Assembly (NCBI RefSeq): GCF_023094165.1
Contig: NZ_JALMDK010000003.1
Span: 924,118 to 988,117, forward strand
Length of the DNA stretch: 64,000 nt
Origin: Crossiella sp. S99.2
GTDB lineage: Bacteria > Actinomycetota > Actinomycetes > Mycobacteriales > Pseudonocardiaceae
Direction of reading: 5' to 3'
The notes beneath the pieces are model-generated. The model was not told the DNA's origin, did no database searches, and worked only from the letters and a program-made list of their open reading frames with translations. Of the stretch, positions 1 to 8,575 are shown in pieces. The stretch's first letter is position 1; each line of letters starts with the position of its first letter. The translations under genes were made by a program, and so were the position numbers.

Positions 1-779
1 CTGGCCGCGGTGATGTTGCGCAGGATCGCGCTTTCGGCCCGGTAGCGCTCGCCGATGTGGACCAGCGCCTCCTCGATCATGTCCGGCACCTCGTGCGTCC
101 AGTCCACCGACCGCACGTCCCGGCGGGTGGCGTCGAGCTTGCGGCGCAGGTTCTCCGCGTACTGCACGGTCCGGTACCGCGCGGCCTCGGCGGCCAGCCG
201 CGCGTCGGCCAGGCGCCCGCGCTCGATCAGGTTGGCCAGCTTGACCTCGGCGGCGATCTGCGCGGACTCCACATCGGTGTCCAGCGCGCCGACCAGCACG
301 TTGATCGCCTCGTTGCTGGCGCGCAGGTGCAGGTTGCCCTCGGCGTCGCGCAGTTCCTCCAGCAGCTTGAAGTCGAAGGTGCGCCGCCGATAGGTCCCAC
401 CCCGGTCGACGGCGCCGTAGACGGAGCGGAACCCGCGGTCGACGGTGCCGACGTTGATCAGGTTCTCCAGCACCCACTCGGCCACCCGTTCGTGCTCGGC
501 CCGGTCACGTTCCGGCGCCTGCGCGGCAATCCGCGGGCGAAGCTTGGCCAGCACCTGCCCCGGATCGGCGCCGCGGTCGAAGTCCATCGCGATGGCCACC
601 AGGTCGATGGCGTGCAGGGCTACCTCGGCCATCTGGTAGATCTCGGCGTCCGCCCAGTCCAGGCGGGTCTTGCGAGCGTCCATGGCGTGCAGCGGGCCGG
701 TGCAGGCCAGCGCCTTCAGCCGCCGGACGAGGCCCTCGTCCGGCACTGCGGCCGGCGGCTGCTCGTGCACCCCATCCAC
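1..779 (-). CDS. Unknown helical protein, C-terminus off the left edge
   Basis: The reverse strand is open from a GTG at 779 to the window edge (about 259 codons, no stop). An in-frame stop lies a short way upstream of this GTG and no ATG intervenes, which decides the start. The protein is acidic and helical: it begins VDGVHEQPPAAVPDEG, has a globular part around RTFDFKLLEELRDAEG, then a Glu/Arg/Ala-rich stretch (ERGRLADARLAAEAARYR) likely to form a coiled coil. The layout (winged-helix-like start, then long helices) loosely recalls kleisin-like partners of SMC ATPases, but this is a guess. I do not recognise the family, and the C-terminus that would settle it is missing. Confidence 0.7.
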   Translation of the reverse strand, partial: MDGVHEQPPAAVPDEGLVRRLKALACTGPLHAMDARKTRLDWADAEIYQMAEVALHAIDLVAIAMDFDRGADPGQVLAKLRPRIAAQAPERDRAEHERVAEWVLENLINVGTVDRGFRSVYGAVDRGGTYRRRTFDFKLLEELRDAEGNLHLRASNEAINVLVGALDTDVESAQIAAEVKLANLIERGRLADARLAAEAARYRTVQYAENLRRKLDATRRDVRSVDWTHEVPDMIEEALVHIGERYRAESAILRNITAA

Positions 780-1009
780 GGTATGTGCCGGACACCGACC
801 CCATGGGCGACTCGGCTCGGTTCACTGAGTCGGCCCAGCTACGTCACCTGGTTGTGGGTGTGCCCGTCCTGGTCGGTCACGAGGACCTCGGGGTTCGTCG
901 CCGGGCCTGGTCGGGGTCGGCGAGTTGGCGCTCCAGATCGCACACTCGTTGACCAGCGGCATCAGCCTTGTTCAGCGCGCGAGATCCGGTCCGGGGTCAC
1001 CCCGCGATG
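780..1009. other. Intergenic gap with possible decayed coding remnant
   Basis: I see no gene here. On the reverse strand, short frames read ADAAGQRVCDLERQLA and, after a frame change, EVLVTDQDGHTHNQVT followed by a stop. This could be the worn 3' end of a coiled-coil protein. It is too short to name. Confidence 0.3.
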
Positions 1010-2518
1010 TCAGGCACCGGCGAGCCGATCAAGCCAGGCCCCGAACGTCACGCCCTTGGCAGGCAACCGGCTCAACTCCCCGGCCAGAGTCCGCCACCGA
1101 GCCTCCTGGTCGCGGCAGGCGTCCGCGATCATGCCGGCCGCCAGCGCGGCCTGCTCGGCGCTGGCCAGGACCCGATGAGCGGGCAGCGCCCGCAGGATCT
1201 CCGGTGTGCTGAACCGCGACTGGAGCACACCGGCACAGGTCAGATCCCGCTGGCCCGCACTGGCGCGCAGCCGACGGAGATGCTTGCCGAGTTCCGCGGC
1301 CGGATCGGCGAGTTCGGCCAGCTGCTCATCGGGTGGCACGGGGACCAGTTCGGGTTGACGGGCACGGGCCTCCTGCCGCAGGCGATCAAGCCGGGCCTGA
1401 CAGGCTTCGGTCAGCTCGCCGTCATCGGTTTGCGCGAGTGCGAGCAGGCCAGGTTCGTCCAACATTGAAACCAGTGTGCGCAGTTCGCTTCGGGGCGTGG
1501 CCGGGTTGGCGACCAGCGCCCCGACCGCCCCGGCTCGCTGACGTGACCACTCCTGGGCCGCCTCCCGGTCACGGGGCGCATGCTCGGACTGCCGGGCATC
1601 GCGGATAGCGGCCACGGCCTCGGTCAGCAGCGCGGCTTCGCCGGTCAGTTCCGCCAGGGCGACCAGCTCGGGCCAGGACGGACCTATGTACCGGCCGTTC
1701 GGCGTCCAGCCGTCAGCGATGGCGGTGGCGACCACCCGGGCCAGCTCACCGGCGGCGATCTCCCGCAGCCGCGGCCAGCGCCGGACCATCTCGGCGGCCT
1801 GGTGCAAGCGGATGCCTGCGGTGAACTCGTCGTGTCCCAGCTGCTCGTAAGTCACCTCGGGCAGACAGGCAAGGAGAACGTCGTCGGTGAGTTCCGCAGG
1901 CCGGTCCAGCAGGATGCGGCGGATCAGCATGGCCTGCTTGCTCGCGCTGGCCAGCCGTTCCCATAGCTCCGGCACCGGTTCGAGCAGCCGCCACGCCACA
2001 CCGGCGCGTTTGTCCCGTTCCAGCTGGAGTCGCTGCAACGCTTCGCGCCGTTCCCAGTCGGACAGGCCGGCGAGGGTGACCGGCTCGGTCTCCGTCAACA
2101 CCACCTCGACCAGGGCGATCCTGATCTCCTCGGGCAGGTCGCCGACCACGTTGGCCCAGCGCGTCGCCACGAAGCTGACCTGGTCGGCGTGCACCTGGGT
2201 GGCCAGCGGAACGACCAGTTCCGGCAGCTCGTGGGTGGCGCAGTAGACGATCAGGTCGGCCGATGCCCCGTGTGCCGCGGTAGCCGCCTGCACCAGCGCG
2301 GCCTCGGGTGGCCACAGCTCCAGCAATCGTCCGGCCAGGTAGTCAGGCGCGTGACGGACGGCCGCGAGACGGTGGTGTGGCCGCAGATCCGGCCGACCGG
2401 CCAACTCGGTCAGCAGCTGCGGCTCCACGGCCGCCACCGTGGCGATGGCGCCGCTCAGCTGGGCGTCGGTCAGTCCTGGATCGCGGCACAGGGCGGCGAG
2501 CACAGCGACGGTCACCAT
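1010..2518 (-). CDS. Unknown 502-aa helical repeat-like protein
   Basis: A long reverse-strand frame with convincing actinobacterial codon use, starting at ATG 2518, 24 bp after the stop of the SARP gene, so probably co-transcribed with it. The protein is soluble with no signal peptide or membrane helix. It is almost entirely Leu/Ala/Glu-rich helices; segments such as ANPATPRSELRTLVSMLDEP recall leucine-rich-variant or HEAT-like repeats that mediate protein binding. No catalytic motif is visible. The ribosome-binding site is weak, consistent with translational coupling to the upstream regulator. Whether it belongs to the divergent peptide cluster is unknown. Confidence 0.75.
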   Translation of the reverse strand: MVTVAVLAALCRDPGLTDAQLSGAIATVAAVEPQLLTELAGRPDLRPHHRLAAVRHAPDYLAGRLLELWPPEAALVQAATAAHGASADLIVYCATHELPELVVPLATQVHADQVSFVATRWANVVGDLPEEIRIALVEVVLTETEPVTLAGLSDWERREALQRLQLERDKRAGVAWRLLEPVPELWERLASASKQAMLIRRILLDRPAELTDDVLLACLPEVTYEQLGHDEFTAGIRLHQAAEMVRRWPRLREIAAGELARVVATAIADGWTPNGRYIGPSWPELVALAELTGEAALLTEAVAAIRDARQSEHAPRDREAAQEWSRQRAGAVGALVANPATPRSELRTLVSMLDEPGLLALAQTDDGELTEACQARLDRLRQEARARQPELVPVPPDEQLAELADPAAELGKHLRRLRASAGQRDLTCAGVLQSRFSTPEILRALPAHRVLASAEQAALAAGMIADACRDQEARWRTLAGELSRLPAKGVTFGAWLDRLAGA

Positions 2519-2542
2519 CCAGGCATACCAGCTGGGGCGTAC

Positions 2543-3316
2543 TCAGGGCGGTTCCGTGCCACGCAGCACCGCTTCCTGGACCGCGCGCAGTTGCTCACAG
2601 GGCTCCAGCCCGAGCTTGTCGACCAGGGTGTGGCGGACCCGCTGGTAGGTGGCCAGCGCCTCGGCCCGGCGTCCGCAGCGCCAGTGCGCGACCATCAGCT
2701 GCCGGTGCAGCGACTCGCGCAGCGGGTGCCGCTGGCACAGCCCCTCCAGTTCGTCCGCGACCGCGGTGTGCCGCCCCAGGCTCAGATCCGCGTCGATCCG
2801 GCGCTCGATGACGGAGAGGCGGTGGGCGTCCAGGGACTCCGCGTACCCGCCGAGCAGGCCGATGTTGGTGAGGTCGGCCAGAGCCGGTCCGCGCCACAGC
2901 CCGAGTGCCGCGTCCAGCAGCGCCGAGGCCCGCTCCGGTCGGCCCTCGGCCAGTGCGCGGTCGCCCTCGGTGGCCAGCCGCCGGTAGCGGTGCAGGTCGA
3001 TCCGATCCGGTGGGACCCGCAGCAGGTAGCCGTTCGGGCAGGTCTCGATGGTCTCGGTGCCGTTGCGCGGCAACACCTTGCGCAGCGCGCCGATGTAGAC
3101 CTGCAGGCCGGCCACCGCCCGAGCCGGTGACCGCTGCCCCCACAGGTCCTCCACCAGCCGGTTCATCGGGACGAACTCGTTGGCCTGCAGGATCAGCAGC
3201 GCCAGCACGGCGCGTTGTTTGGGTGCGCTCGGTGTGCGGAGCCGACCGGCCCCCAGAACCTCCACCGAGCCGAGTACGCGGAACTCGATTTGTTGATGAT
3301 TCGACTGTTCGGACAT
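2543..3316 (-). CDS. SARP-family transcriptional activator
   Basis: A 257-aa Streptomyces antibiotic regulatory protein of the small type. Residues 1-95 form the OmpR-like winged helix (FRVLGSVEVLGAG..., PKQRAVLALLILQANEFV, GYLLRVPP) and residues about 100-250 form the bacterial transcriptional activator (BTAD) domain with helix repeats ([38 protein letters not shown]). There is no NB-ARC or TPR part. ATG 3316 is chosen because GGGGGAAG sits a few bases upstream; the frame continues further upstream without a ribosome-binding site. It is transcribed divergently from the peptide/radical SAM operon across a 243-bp promoter region, so it is the natural candidate for that operon's pathway-specific activator. 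Confidence 0.92.
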   Translation of the reverse strand: MSEQSNHQQIEFRVLGSVEVLGAGRLRTPSAPKQRAVLALLILQANEFVPMNRLVEDLWGQRSPARAVAGLQVYIGALRKVLPRNGTETIETCPNGYLLRVPPDRIDLHRYRRLATEGDRALAEGRPERASALLDAALGLWRGPALADLTNIGLLGGYAESLDAHRLSVIERRIDADLSLGRHTAVADELEGLCQRHPLRESLHRQLMVAHWRCGRRAEALATYQRVRHTLVDKLGLEPCEQLRAVQEAVLRGTEPP

Positions 3317-3468
3317 GACTTCCCCCAGAAAGGCAAGCACCCCGTTCTGCCTGCCGCACGTCGGCGCTACCGACATTAGCCGGTCTTTGTCCCACCTTTG
3401 GTTGGTTTCCGTAGATTCAGTCCGTCTGAAGACCAGCCGGCCATTCGATCTTCACGACGACAGAGTCC

Positions 3469-3530
3469 GGTCAATTGACCTATAACCACGCTCCACATAG
3501 TCGGCGGGCGACCAGCCCGTCGATTGACGG
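3469..3530. promoter_or_regulatory. Repeated GTCRATTGAC motif in SARP/peptide divergent promoter
   Basis: The divergent region contains the perfect palindrome GGTCAATTGACC (3469-3480) and a near copy, GTCGATTGACGG (3519-3530), in the same orientation and 49 bp apart. Both lie upstream of the candidate precursor gene. They could be operator or SARP sites. This is inferred from sequence symmetry only. Confidence 0.4.
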
Positions 3531-3559
3531 AACAACGAAACACGAGGGAGGTGAATGAC

Positions 3560-3712
3560 GTGAGTCGGAGCAGCACGTTGACCAAGGCAGCGACTCAGCC
3601 GTCGAGCATGCCAATGGTGAAGGCGATTGGCTGCATCTTCTGCTGGCGTCAGCACTACCGGCCGTTCGTGCGCGCCTGCGGCAAGCCGAACCCGGTGCTG
3701 ATCGCCGCCTGA
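3560..3712 (+). CDS. Candidate RiPP precursor peptide (50 aa, three Cys)
   Basis: A 50-codon gene starting at GTG 3560, with GAGGGAGGTG ending six bases upstream. An in-frame ATG at 3524 would add 12 residues but has no ribosome-binding site, and an ATG at 3555 is out of frame. Residues 1-20 (MSRSSTLTKAATQPSSMPMV) look like a leader. The rest contains GCIFCWRQHYRPFVRACG (residues 24-41) with Cys25, Cys28 and Cys40, Trp29, His32, Tyr33 and Phe36, then KPNPVLIAA. Directly downstream come a strong hairpin, a radical SAM enzyme, a CPBP protease and an ABC exporter, the usual order for a radical-SAM-modified peptide. The product is unknown: thioether (sactipeptide/ranthipeptide) or aromatic cross-links are both possible. 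No homologue is recognised. Confidence 0.7.
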   Translation: MSRSSTLTKAATQPSSMPMVKAIGCIFCWRQHYRPFVRACGKPNPVLIAA

Positions 3713-3732
3713 TCGCCAAACCCGTCAACCGT

Positions 3733-3766
3733 CCGTCTGCTGGGTGGCCTGCCACCCAGCAGACGG
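3733..3766 (+). terminator. Strong hairpin between precursor and radical SAM genes
   Basis: A perfect 16-bp stem (CCGTCTGCTGGGTGGC paired with its exact complement at 3751-3766) with a 2-nt loop lies 20 bp after the precursor stop and 22 bp before the radical SAM start. There is no U-tract. Such partial terminators or mRNA-stabilising hairpins keep precursor transcripts in excess over enzyme transcripts in peptide operons; that role is inferred here. Confidence 0.75.
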
Positions 3767-3788
3767 CACACGAGTAAGGAAACGGGGC

Positions 3789-5150
3789 GTGGTAGCCATG
3801 ACAGCCACCGTGGCCGGGGCCCGGTCACCCGAGCCGGATCGGGAGCATCGCGAACGGAGCACCGAGCCGCCGGACAACTGGGGAATTCATCTGCAACCGA
3901 ACGGCGGCATCTTCGTCGATCGCACCAGTCTGTACTACGTGCGAATGAGCGGGCTGGCGCTGGAACTCGCGCTCCAATTGGTGCGCACCGGCACGGTGGC
4001 CGATCTGGCGCGGTTGCGCAGCCGACTGGACCGGGAACCACTGGCGGACACCCGGCGCTATCTGGAGGCCCTGCTGGGCAGCCATCCGATCACCCAAAGC
4101 TGGCAGGACGGCGCATTGGCCGGCGGAATCCGGGTGACCGGGTCCACCGAGGCATACCTGCCGCTGAATGCGTCGCTACAGTTGACCAACGGCTGCAACC
4201 TGCGCTGCTCATTCTGCTACGCCAGCTCAGGCGATCCCTTTGCCGTGGAGTGTTCGGCCGAGGACTGGACCGCGGTGCTGGAACGGCTGGCCACCGCGGG
4301 CACGGCGGCGGTCACCCTGACCGGCGGCGAGCCGACCATCGTGCCGGAGTTCCCGCGGATCCTGGCCACCGCGAGCGCCCTGATCGACAACGTGGACATC
4401 TTCACCAACGGCCTGGCCTGGTCCGATGCCGCGGTGGACTTCGCCGCCGCACTGGGCAACGTGCGGATCCAGGTCAGCGTGGACGGCCGCGCCGAGCACC
4501 ACGACCTGTTGCGCGGCAAGGCCGGTTCGTACCGGCGCGCGCTGGAGACGATCCGGCGGCTGAGCCAGGCCGGGGTCACCGTGTTCGTCGCCATGACGGT
4601 CACCCCGGCCAACCACACCGATGTCGGCGCGGTGATCGAGCAGGTCGCCGAGGCAGGCGCGCGGCTGTTCCGCGCCGGGAGCACCGTCCCGGTCGGCCGC
4701 GGGGACGCCGCCGAGTTCGGGCTCAGCGAGCCGCAGGTGGCGGCGGTGACCGAGCAGTTCGTCCAGGCGGGCAAGCTGGGCCTGGACATCGAGGTGACCG
4801 GCTGGGACCGCTGTGCCGACCCGGACCAGGAGTTCGCCGCCACCGGCCTGGACGTGGAGTTCCTGACCCCTGGCTACCTGAGCTGGCACATCCGGGCCGA
4901 CGGCCTGGTCACCCCGTGTCAGGTGGAGGAGAAGTCCTTCGGCGACATCCGGACGGAATCGCTGACCCAGATCGGCGATCCGCGGCGGCTGGCCGCGATC
5001 CGGGACGAGGCGGTGGGCTGCGCCTGCGTGCGCAACATCCGGCTGGAGGAGACCGCTGATCTGCCGTTCGGCCTGCGCCCCGGCCCCCTGGCCACGGCCA
5101 CGGTCGCCACGGACTCGCCGTGCGGCGGATCGGGGTGCTGCCGTGGTTGA
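3789..5150 (+). CDS. Radical SAM peptide-modifying enzyme with RRE-like N-terminus
   Basis: A 453-aa radical SAM protein. Cys136-x3-Cys140-x2-Cys143 (CNLRCSFC) binds the [4Fe-4S] cluster that cleaves SAM; TGGEP and VQVSVDG-type strands (IQVSVDGRAEHH) follow the family pattern. Late cysteines (TPCQVEE, GCACVRN, and the CGGSGCC tail) suggest a SPASM-like auxiliary cluster region. Residues about 31-95 (GGIFVDRTSLYYVRMSGLAL...RTGTVADL) resemble the PqqD-like RiPP recognition element, which would bind the precursor leader. Start: GTG 3789 has AAGGA eight bases upstream; ATG 3798 is an alternative. The 3' end overlaps the next gene by 8 bp. It most likely modifies the adjacent 50-aa peptide; the bond formed cannot be read from the sequence. 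Confidence 0.9.
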   Translation: MVAMTATVAGARSPEPDREHRERSTEPPDNWGIHLQPNGGIFVDRTSLYYVRMSGLALELALQLVRTGTVADLARLRSRLDREPLADTRRYLEALLGSHPITQSWQDGALAGGIRVTGSTEAYLPLNASLQLTNGCNLRCSFCYASSGDPFAVECSAEDWTAVLERLATAGTAAVTLTGGEPTIVPEFPRILATASALIDNVDIFTNGLAWSDAAVDFAAALGNVRIQVSVDGRAEHHDLLRGKAGSYRRALETIRRLSQAGVTVFVAMTVTPANHTDVGAVIEQVAEAGARLFRAGSTVPVGRGDAAEFGLSEPQVAAVTEQFVQAGKLGLDIEVTGWDRCADPDQEFAATGLDVEFLTPGYLSWHIRADGLVTPCQVEEKSFGDIRTESLTQIGDPRRLAAIRDEAVGCACVRNIRLEETADLPFGLRPGPLATATVATDSPCGGSGCCRG

Positions 5151-6657
5151 GGCGATCGTGTTCGGGCTCAGCGCCCCGCTGCTGCTGTGGCTGTTCCTGC
5201 GGTACCGGCGGACCGCCTACCCGGCGGTGGCGCCCAGGGGCCTGCCGGGCAGGCAGGATGCCTTGCGGCAGGCCAGGAACGCGGTCCGGCGGCTGTGCGG
5301 CGTGGACGTCGAGGGCTGGCGCGCGTTCGCCACGCTGTGGTTCGACGGGGAGACCGTGGACAAGCTGCACCAGGCCGGTGCAGTGGACCGCCAGCAGGAC
5401 TTCCTGCAGGACTGGGGCCTGCGCGGTTCGTGGCGGATCCGTTTCCTCAGCAACGACACCGGCACCCCGGGCAGCATCCTGGTCGGGCTCTCCGCCGACG
5501 GCGCGGTGCTGCTGTTCGACGTCGACGGCCCGGTCCGGCAGCACATCATCGACCACGCCGGGGACAGCACGCTGAGCGCGCCGGAACTGCGTACCCGGCT
5601 CGACGGCGCGGACGGCGCGCTGTGGCGCACGACCAGGTCCAGCGGACGCGGCGAGTTCGAGCGCGCCGACGGCGATATCGAGAGCCTGCACCGGTTCCGG
5701 GCCGCCAGCGCGGATGTGCGGATCGACCTGAGCGCGGAGACCGTGGGCGGCGCGATCCTGCGGGTGGACTCGGTGATCGAGGTGGTCGAGCAGGACGTGC
5801 GCGAGGTCGAGCGGGCCGAGCAGCGGGAGGCGCTGGCCAGTGTGGGCGGTCTGCTCGGCGCGGTGCTCGCCCTGGTCACCGGGGTCGCCATCCTGGCCTT
5901 CGCGGGCGGCCGGGCCGACCCGTACCTGGTGCTCGCACTGGCCGGGCCGGTGCTGCTGGCGGTGCTGGCCAACGAGCGGGCCGCACTGGAGAACTCCGCG
6001 GTCAACGCCTACGACGGGCGGCTGTCCTGGTCGGCCTTCCGCACGGTCAACGTGCTGATGTCCGCGGTCACCGGGATCGTCTCCACCGCGGTGGTGGTGA
6101 TCGCGGCACTGGCCGGCCTGGTGGTCGCGGACCGGATCGGCCTGCCGTTGCTGGATCAACCACTCCGGCAACTGTTGTGGGGCAGCTGGATCGGCCTGAT
6201 CTGGCTGGGCCTGGGGGCCATGGGCTACGCGCTGCTGCGCAACGCGGGCATCGCCCGGATCTCCGCGGCGCCGGACCAGGGTTCACTGCGGCACGCCGGG
6301 GTCGGCGTCGGCGGCGTCCTGGGGGTCACGGTGCAGAGCGCGATCAGCGAGGAGGTGGTGTTCCGGCTGCTGGGCGTGGCCGTGCTGGTGTGGCTGACCG
6401 GCAGCCCGCTGGTGGCCGCGGTGGTCACCGCGGTGCTGTGGGCGACCATGCACAGCGGCTCGGCGTTCACCCCGCGCTGGATCCGGATGGGTGAACTTGT
6501 CCTGGTCGGCACGGTGCTGGGTGTAGTGGTGGTGGAGCTGGGGTTGCTCGCCGCACTGGCCGCCCACGCGGTGTTCAACGCGGTCTCGCTGGTCACGCCG
6601 TTGCTGGTCCGGGACCGTCCGGGACTGCAGGCCCGCCACGGTGTGGCGGTGACCTGA
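5143..6657 (+). CDS. CPBP-family intramembrane metalloprotease
   Basis: A 504-aa membrane protein starting at GTG 5143, overlapping the radical SAM stop. One membrane helix at the N-terminus (IVFGLSAPLLLWLFLRY) is followed by a soluble domain of about 190 residues of unknown type, then roughly seven or eight membrane helices. The C-terminal part carries the CPBP (CAAX/Abi) signature: Glu403-Glu404 in SEEVVFR, His437 in WATMHSG and His475 in AHAVFN. CPBP proteases cleave or process substrates within the membrane and recur in peptide-natural-product operons, where they are thought to remove leaders. The large soluble insert is unusual and could present the modified peptide. Confidence 0.88.
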   Translation: MVEAIVFGLSAPLLLWLFLRYRRTAYPAVAPRGLPGRQDALRQARNAVRRLCGVDVEGWRAFATLWFDGETVDKLHQAGAVDRQQDFLQDWGLRGSWRIRFLSNDTGTPGSILVGLSADGAVLLFDVDGPVRQHIIDHAGDSTLSAPELRTRLDGADGALWRTTRSSGRGEFERADGDIESLHRFRAASADVRIDLSAETVGGAILRVDSVIEVVEQDVREVERAEQREALASVGGLLGAVLALVTGVAILAFAGGRADPYLVLALAGPVLLAVLANERAALENSAVNAYDGRLSWSAFRTVNVLMSAVTGIVSTAVVVIAALAGLVVADRIGLPLLDQPLRQLLWGSWIGLIWLGLGAMGYALLRNAGIARISAAPDQGSLRHAGVGVGGVLGVTVQSAISEEVVFRLLGVAVLVWLTGSPLVAAVVTAVLWATMHSGSAFTPRWIRMGELVLVGTVLGVVVVELGLLAALAAHAVFNAVSLVTPLLVRDRPGLQARHGVAVT

Positions 6658-6659
6658 CC

Positions 6660-8504
6660 ATGACCAGCACAGCCGATCGCGAGGTGAGCATGACCGGCCC
6701 CCGGGAGAAAGGGACCGCCGACGGTTCGGATTTCGACTGGTCCACCGGGCCCCCGGGGTTCGGCGGCGTCGAAGACGGGCCCCGGGCCCGGCCGCGAGAC
6801 CTGTTGCGCTACCTGCGCGCGCAACGCGCACCGCTGCTGGTGGCGCTGACACTCGGACTGGCCGCGGCCGGCCTGTCGCTGGTGCAGCCACTGCTGGTGA
6901 TGCGGGTGGTCAACGGCATCGGCGGCGACATCAGCTGGCTGGTGGCCGCCCTGGTCGCGCTGTTCCTGGCCGAGGCGGCGATCAGCGGTGTGCAGAGCTT
7001 CCTGTTGCAGCGCACCGGCGAGGCCATGGTGTTCGGGGTGCGCCAGCGGCTGATCCGCCAGGTGCTGCACCTGCCGGTCCGCGAGCACGACCGGCTGCGC
7101 TCCGGGGACCTGCTGTCCAGGACCGGCACGGACACCACCCTGCTGCGCGAGGTGGTCTCCTCCGGTGTGGTGGAGGCGATCACCGGCGTGGTCGGACTGG
7201 TCGGGTCGGTCGCGCTGATGCTGTGGCTGGACTGGCGGATGTTCCTGCTGGTGCTCGCGACCGTGACGGTGGCGATCCTGCTGGTCAGCCTCGCGCTGAT
7301 GGGCATCCGGCGCGCCTCCGAACTGGCCCAGGACCGGGTGGGCGCGATGACCGCGGACCTGGACCGGGTACTCGGCGCGTTCCGGACCGTGCTGGCCAGC
7401 CGCGCCCAGCAGCGCGAGGTGGACCGGATCAGCGCCCGCGCCGACGAGGCATACCGGGCCGGGGTGCGCGCGGCCAAGCTGGATGCCGTGGTGGGCCCGA
7501 CGATGTCCCTGGCCGCCAACGGATCCTTCCTGTTCGTACTGGGCGTGGGCGGAGCCAGGGTGGCCAACGGCACCATGGAACTCGGCGAACTGGTCGCCTT
7601 CCTGCTCTACCTGATGATGCTGGTGATGCCCCTGATCATGATCCTGCAAGCGGCCACCACCGTGCAGCGCGGACTCGGTGCGCTGCAACGCATCCAGGAC
7701 ACCCTGGCACTGGAGACCGAACCCCCGGACGAGCAACCGGCCCGGCACTCCACAGTGGACAGTCCGGCCGCGGCCGAACTGCGGCTGGACGCGGTCTCCT
7801 TCGGCTACACCGAGGAACGCCCGGTCCTGCACGAGGTTTCCTTCACCGTGCCGCCGTACGCCCGGGCCGCGCTGGTCGGCCCGTCCGGCGCGGGCAAGTC
7901 CACCATCTTCGCCCTGGTCGAACGCTTCTACGACCCGGAAGCGGGCACGATCCGGCTGGGCGAGCGCGACATCAGCACCATGGGCCTGGGCGAACTACGC
8001 GGCCAGATCGGCTATGTGCAACAGGAAGCCCCGATCCTGTGGGGCTCGCTACGCTCCAACCTCACCTACGCCGCACCGGCGGCCACCGAGGCGGAGATCG
8101 CCGAGGTGCTGCGGATGACCAACCTGACCACCCTGGTCGAGGAGCTGCCCGACGGCCTGGACAGCGAGGTCGGCGACCGCGGCGTGCTGCTCTCCGGCGG
8201 CCAGCGGCAACGGGTCGCGATCGCCCGCGCCCTGCTGTGCCGCCCGTCGCTGCTGCTGATGGACGAACCGACCGCACAGCTGGACGCGGCCAATGAAGAG
8301 GCGCTGGCCGCGACCGTGCGCCAGGTGGCGCGGCACTGCACCGTGCTGGTGATCGCGCACCGGATCTCCACGGTGCGGGACGCGGATCTGATCGTGGTGC
8401 TCGATGACGGACGGGTGGTGGACACGGGCACACATGACGACCTGGTGGTGTCGAGCCCGCTGTACCGGCGTTTCGCGGGCCAGCTGGTGCCGCCGACGAC
8501 CTGA
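6660..8504 (+). CDS. ABC exporter, fused permease-ATPase
   Basis: A 614-aa half-transporter beginning two bases after the protease stop. A hydrophilic N-terminal tail (about 45 residues) is followed by six membrane helices and a nucleotide-binding domain with Walker A GPSGAGKST (around residue 407), the ABC signature LSGGQRQR (around 511), Walker B LLLMDEP, and a switch His in VIAHRIS. There is no N-terminal C39 peptidase, so cleavage would be left to the CPBP protease. It most likely homodimerises and exports the mature peptide, which may also give self-protection. An internal ATG at 6690 could be the start instead. It is the last gene of the operon. Confidence 0.92.
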   Translation: MTSTADREVSMTGPREKGTADGSDFDWSTGPPGFGGVEDGPRARPRDLLRYLRAQRAPLLVALTLGLAAAGLSLVQPLLVMRVVNGIGGDISWLVAALVALFLAEAAISGVQSFLLQRTGEAMVFGVRQRLIRQVLHLPVREHDRLRSGDLLSRTGTDTTLLREVVSSGVVEAITGVVGLVGSVALMLWLDWRMFLLVLATVTVAILLVSLALMGIRRASELAQDRVGAMTADLDRVLGAFRTVLASRAQQREVDRISARADEAYRAGVRAAKLDAVVGPTMSLAANGSFLFVLGVGGARVANGTMELGELVAFLLYLMMLVMPLIMILQAATTVQRGLGALQRIQDTLALETEPPDEQPARHSTVDSPAAAELRLDAVSFGYTEERPVLHEVSFTVPPYARAALVGPSGAGKSTIFALVERFYDPEAGTIRLGERDISTMGLGELRGQIGYVQQEAPILWGSLRSNLTYAAPAATEAEIAEVLRMTNLTTLVEELPDGLDSEVGDRGVLLSGGQRQRVAIARALLCRPSLLLMDEPTAQLDAANEEALAATVRQVARHCTVLVIAHRISTVRDADLIVVLDDGRVVDTGTHDDLVVSSPLYRRFAGQLVPPTT

Positions 8505-8575
8505 CCCTGCGGTGGGAGCACCGGACGGTCAACGCGTTCGCCGGCTTCCGGTCGGCGCGGCAGGCGAGCGCGCGC

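Noticed and set aside
57..1178. Long forward-strand open frame at the left edge
   Set aside because: It is antisense to the real reverse-strand genes; its translation is rich in His/Gln/Arg/Val repeats typical of GC-rich shadow frames and has no domain.
3524..3559. Upstream ATG for the candidate precursor peptide
   Set aside because: No ribosome-binding site precedes it, whereas GAGGGAGGTG sits six bases before GTG 3560 in the same frame.
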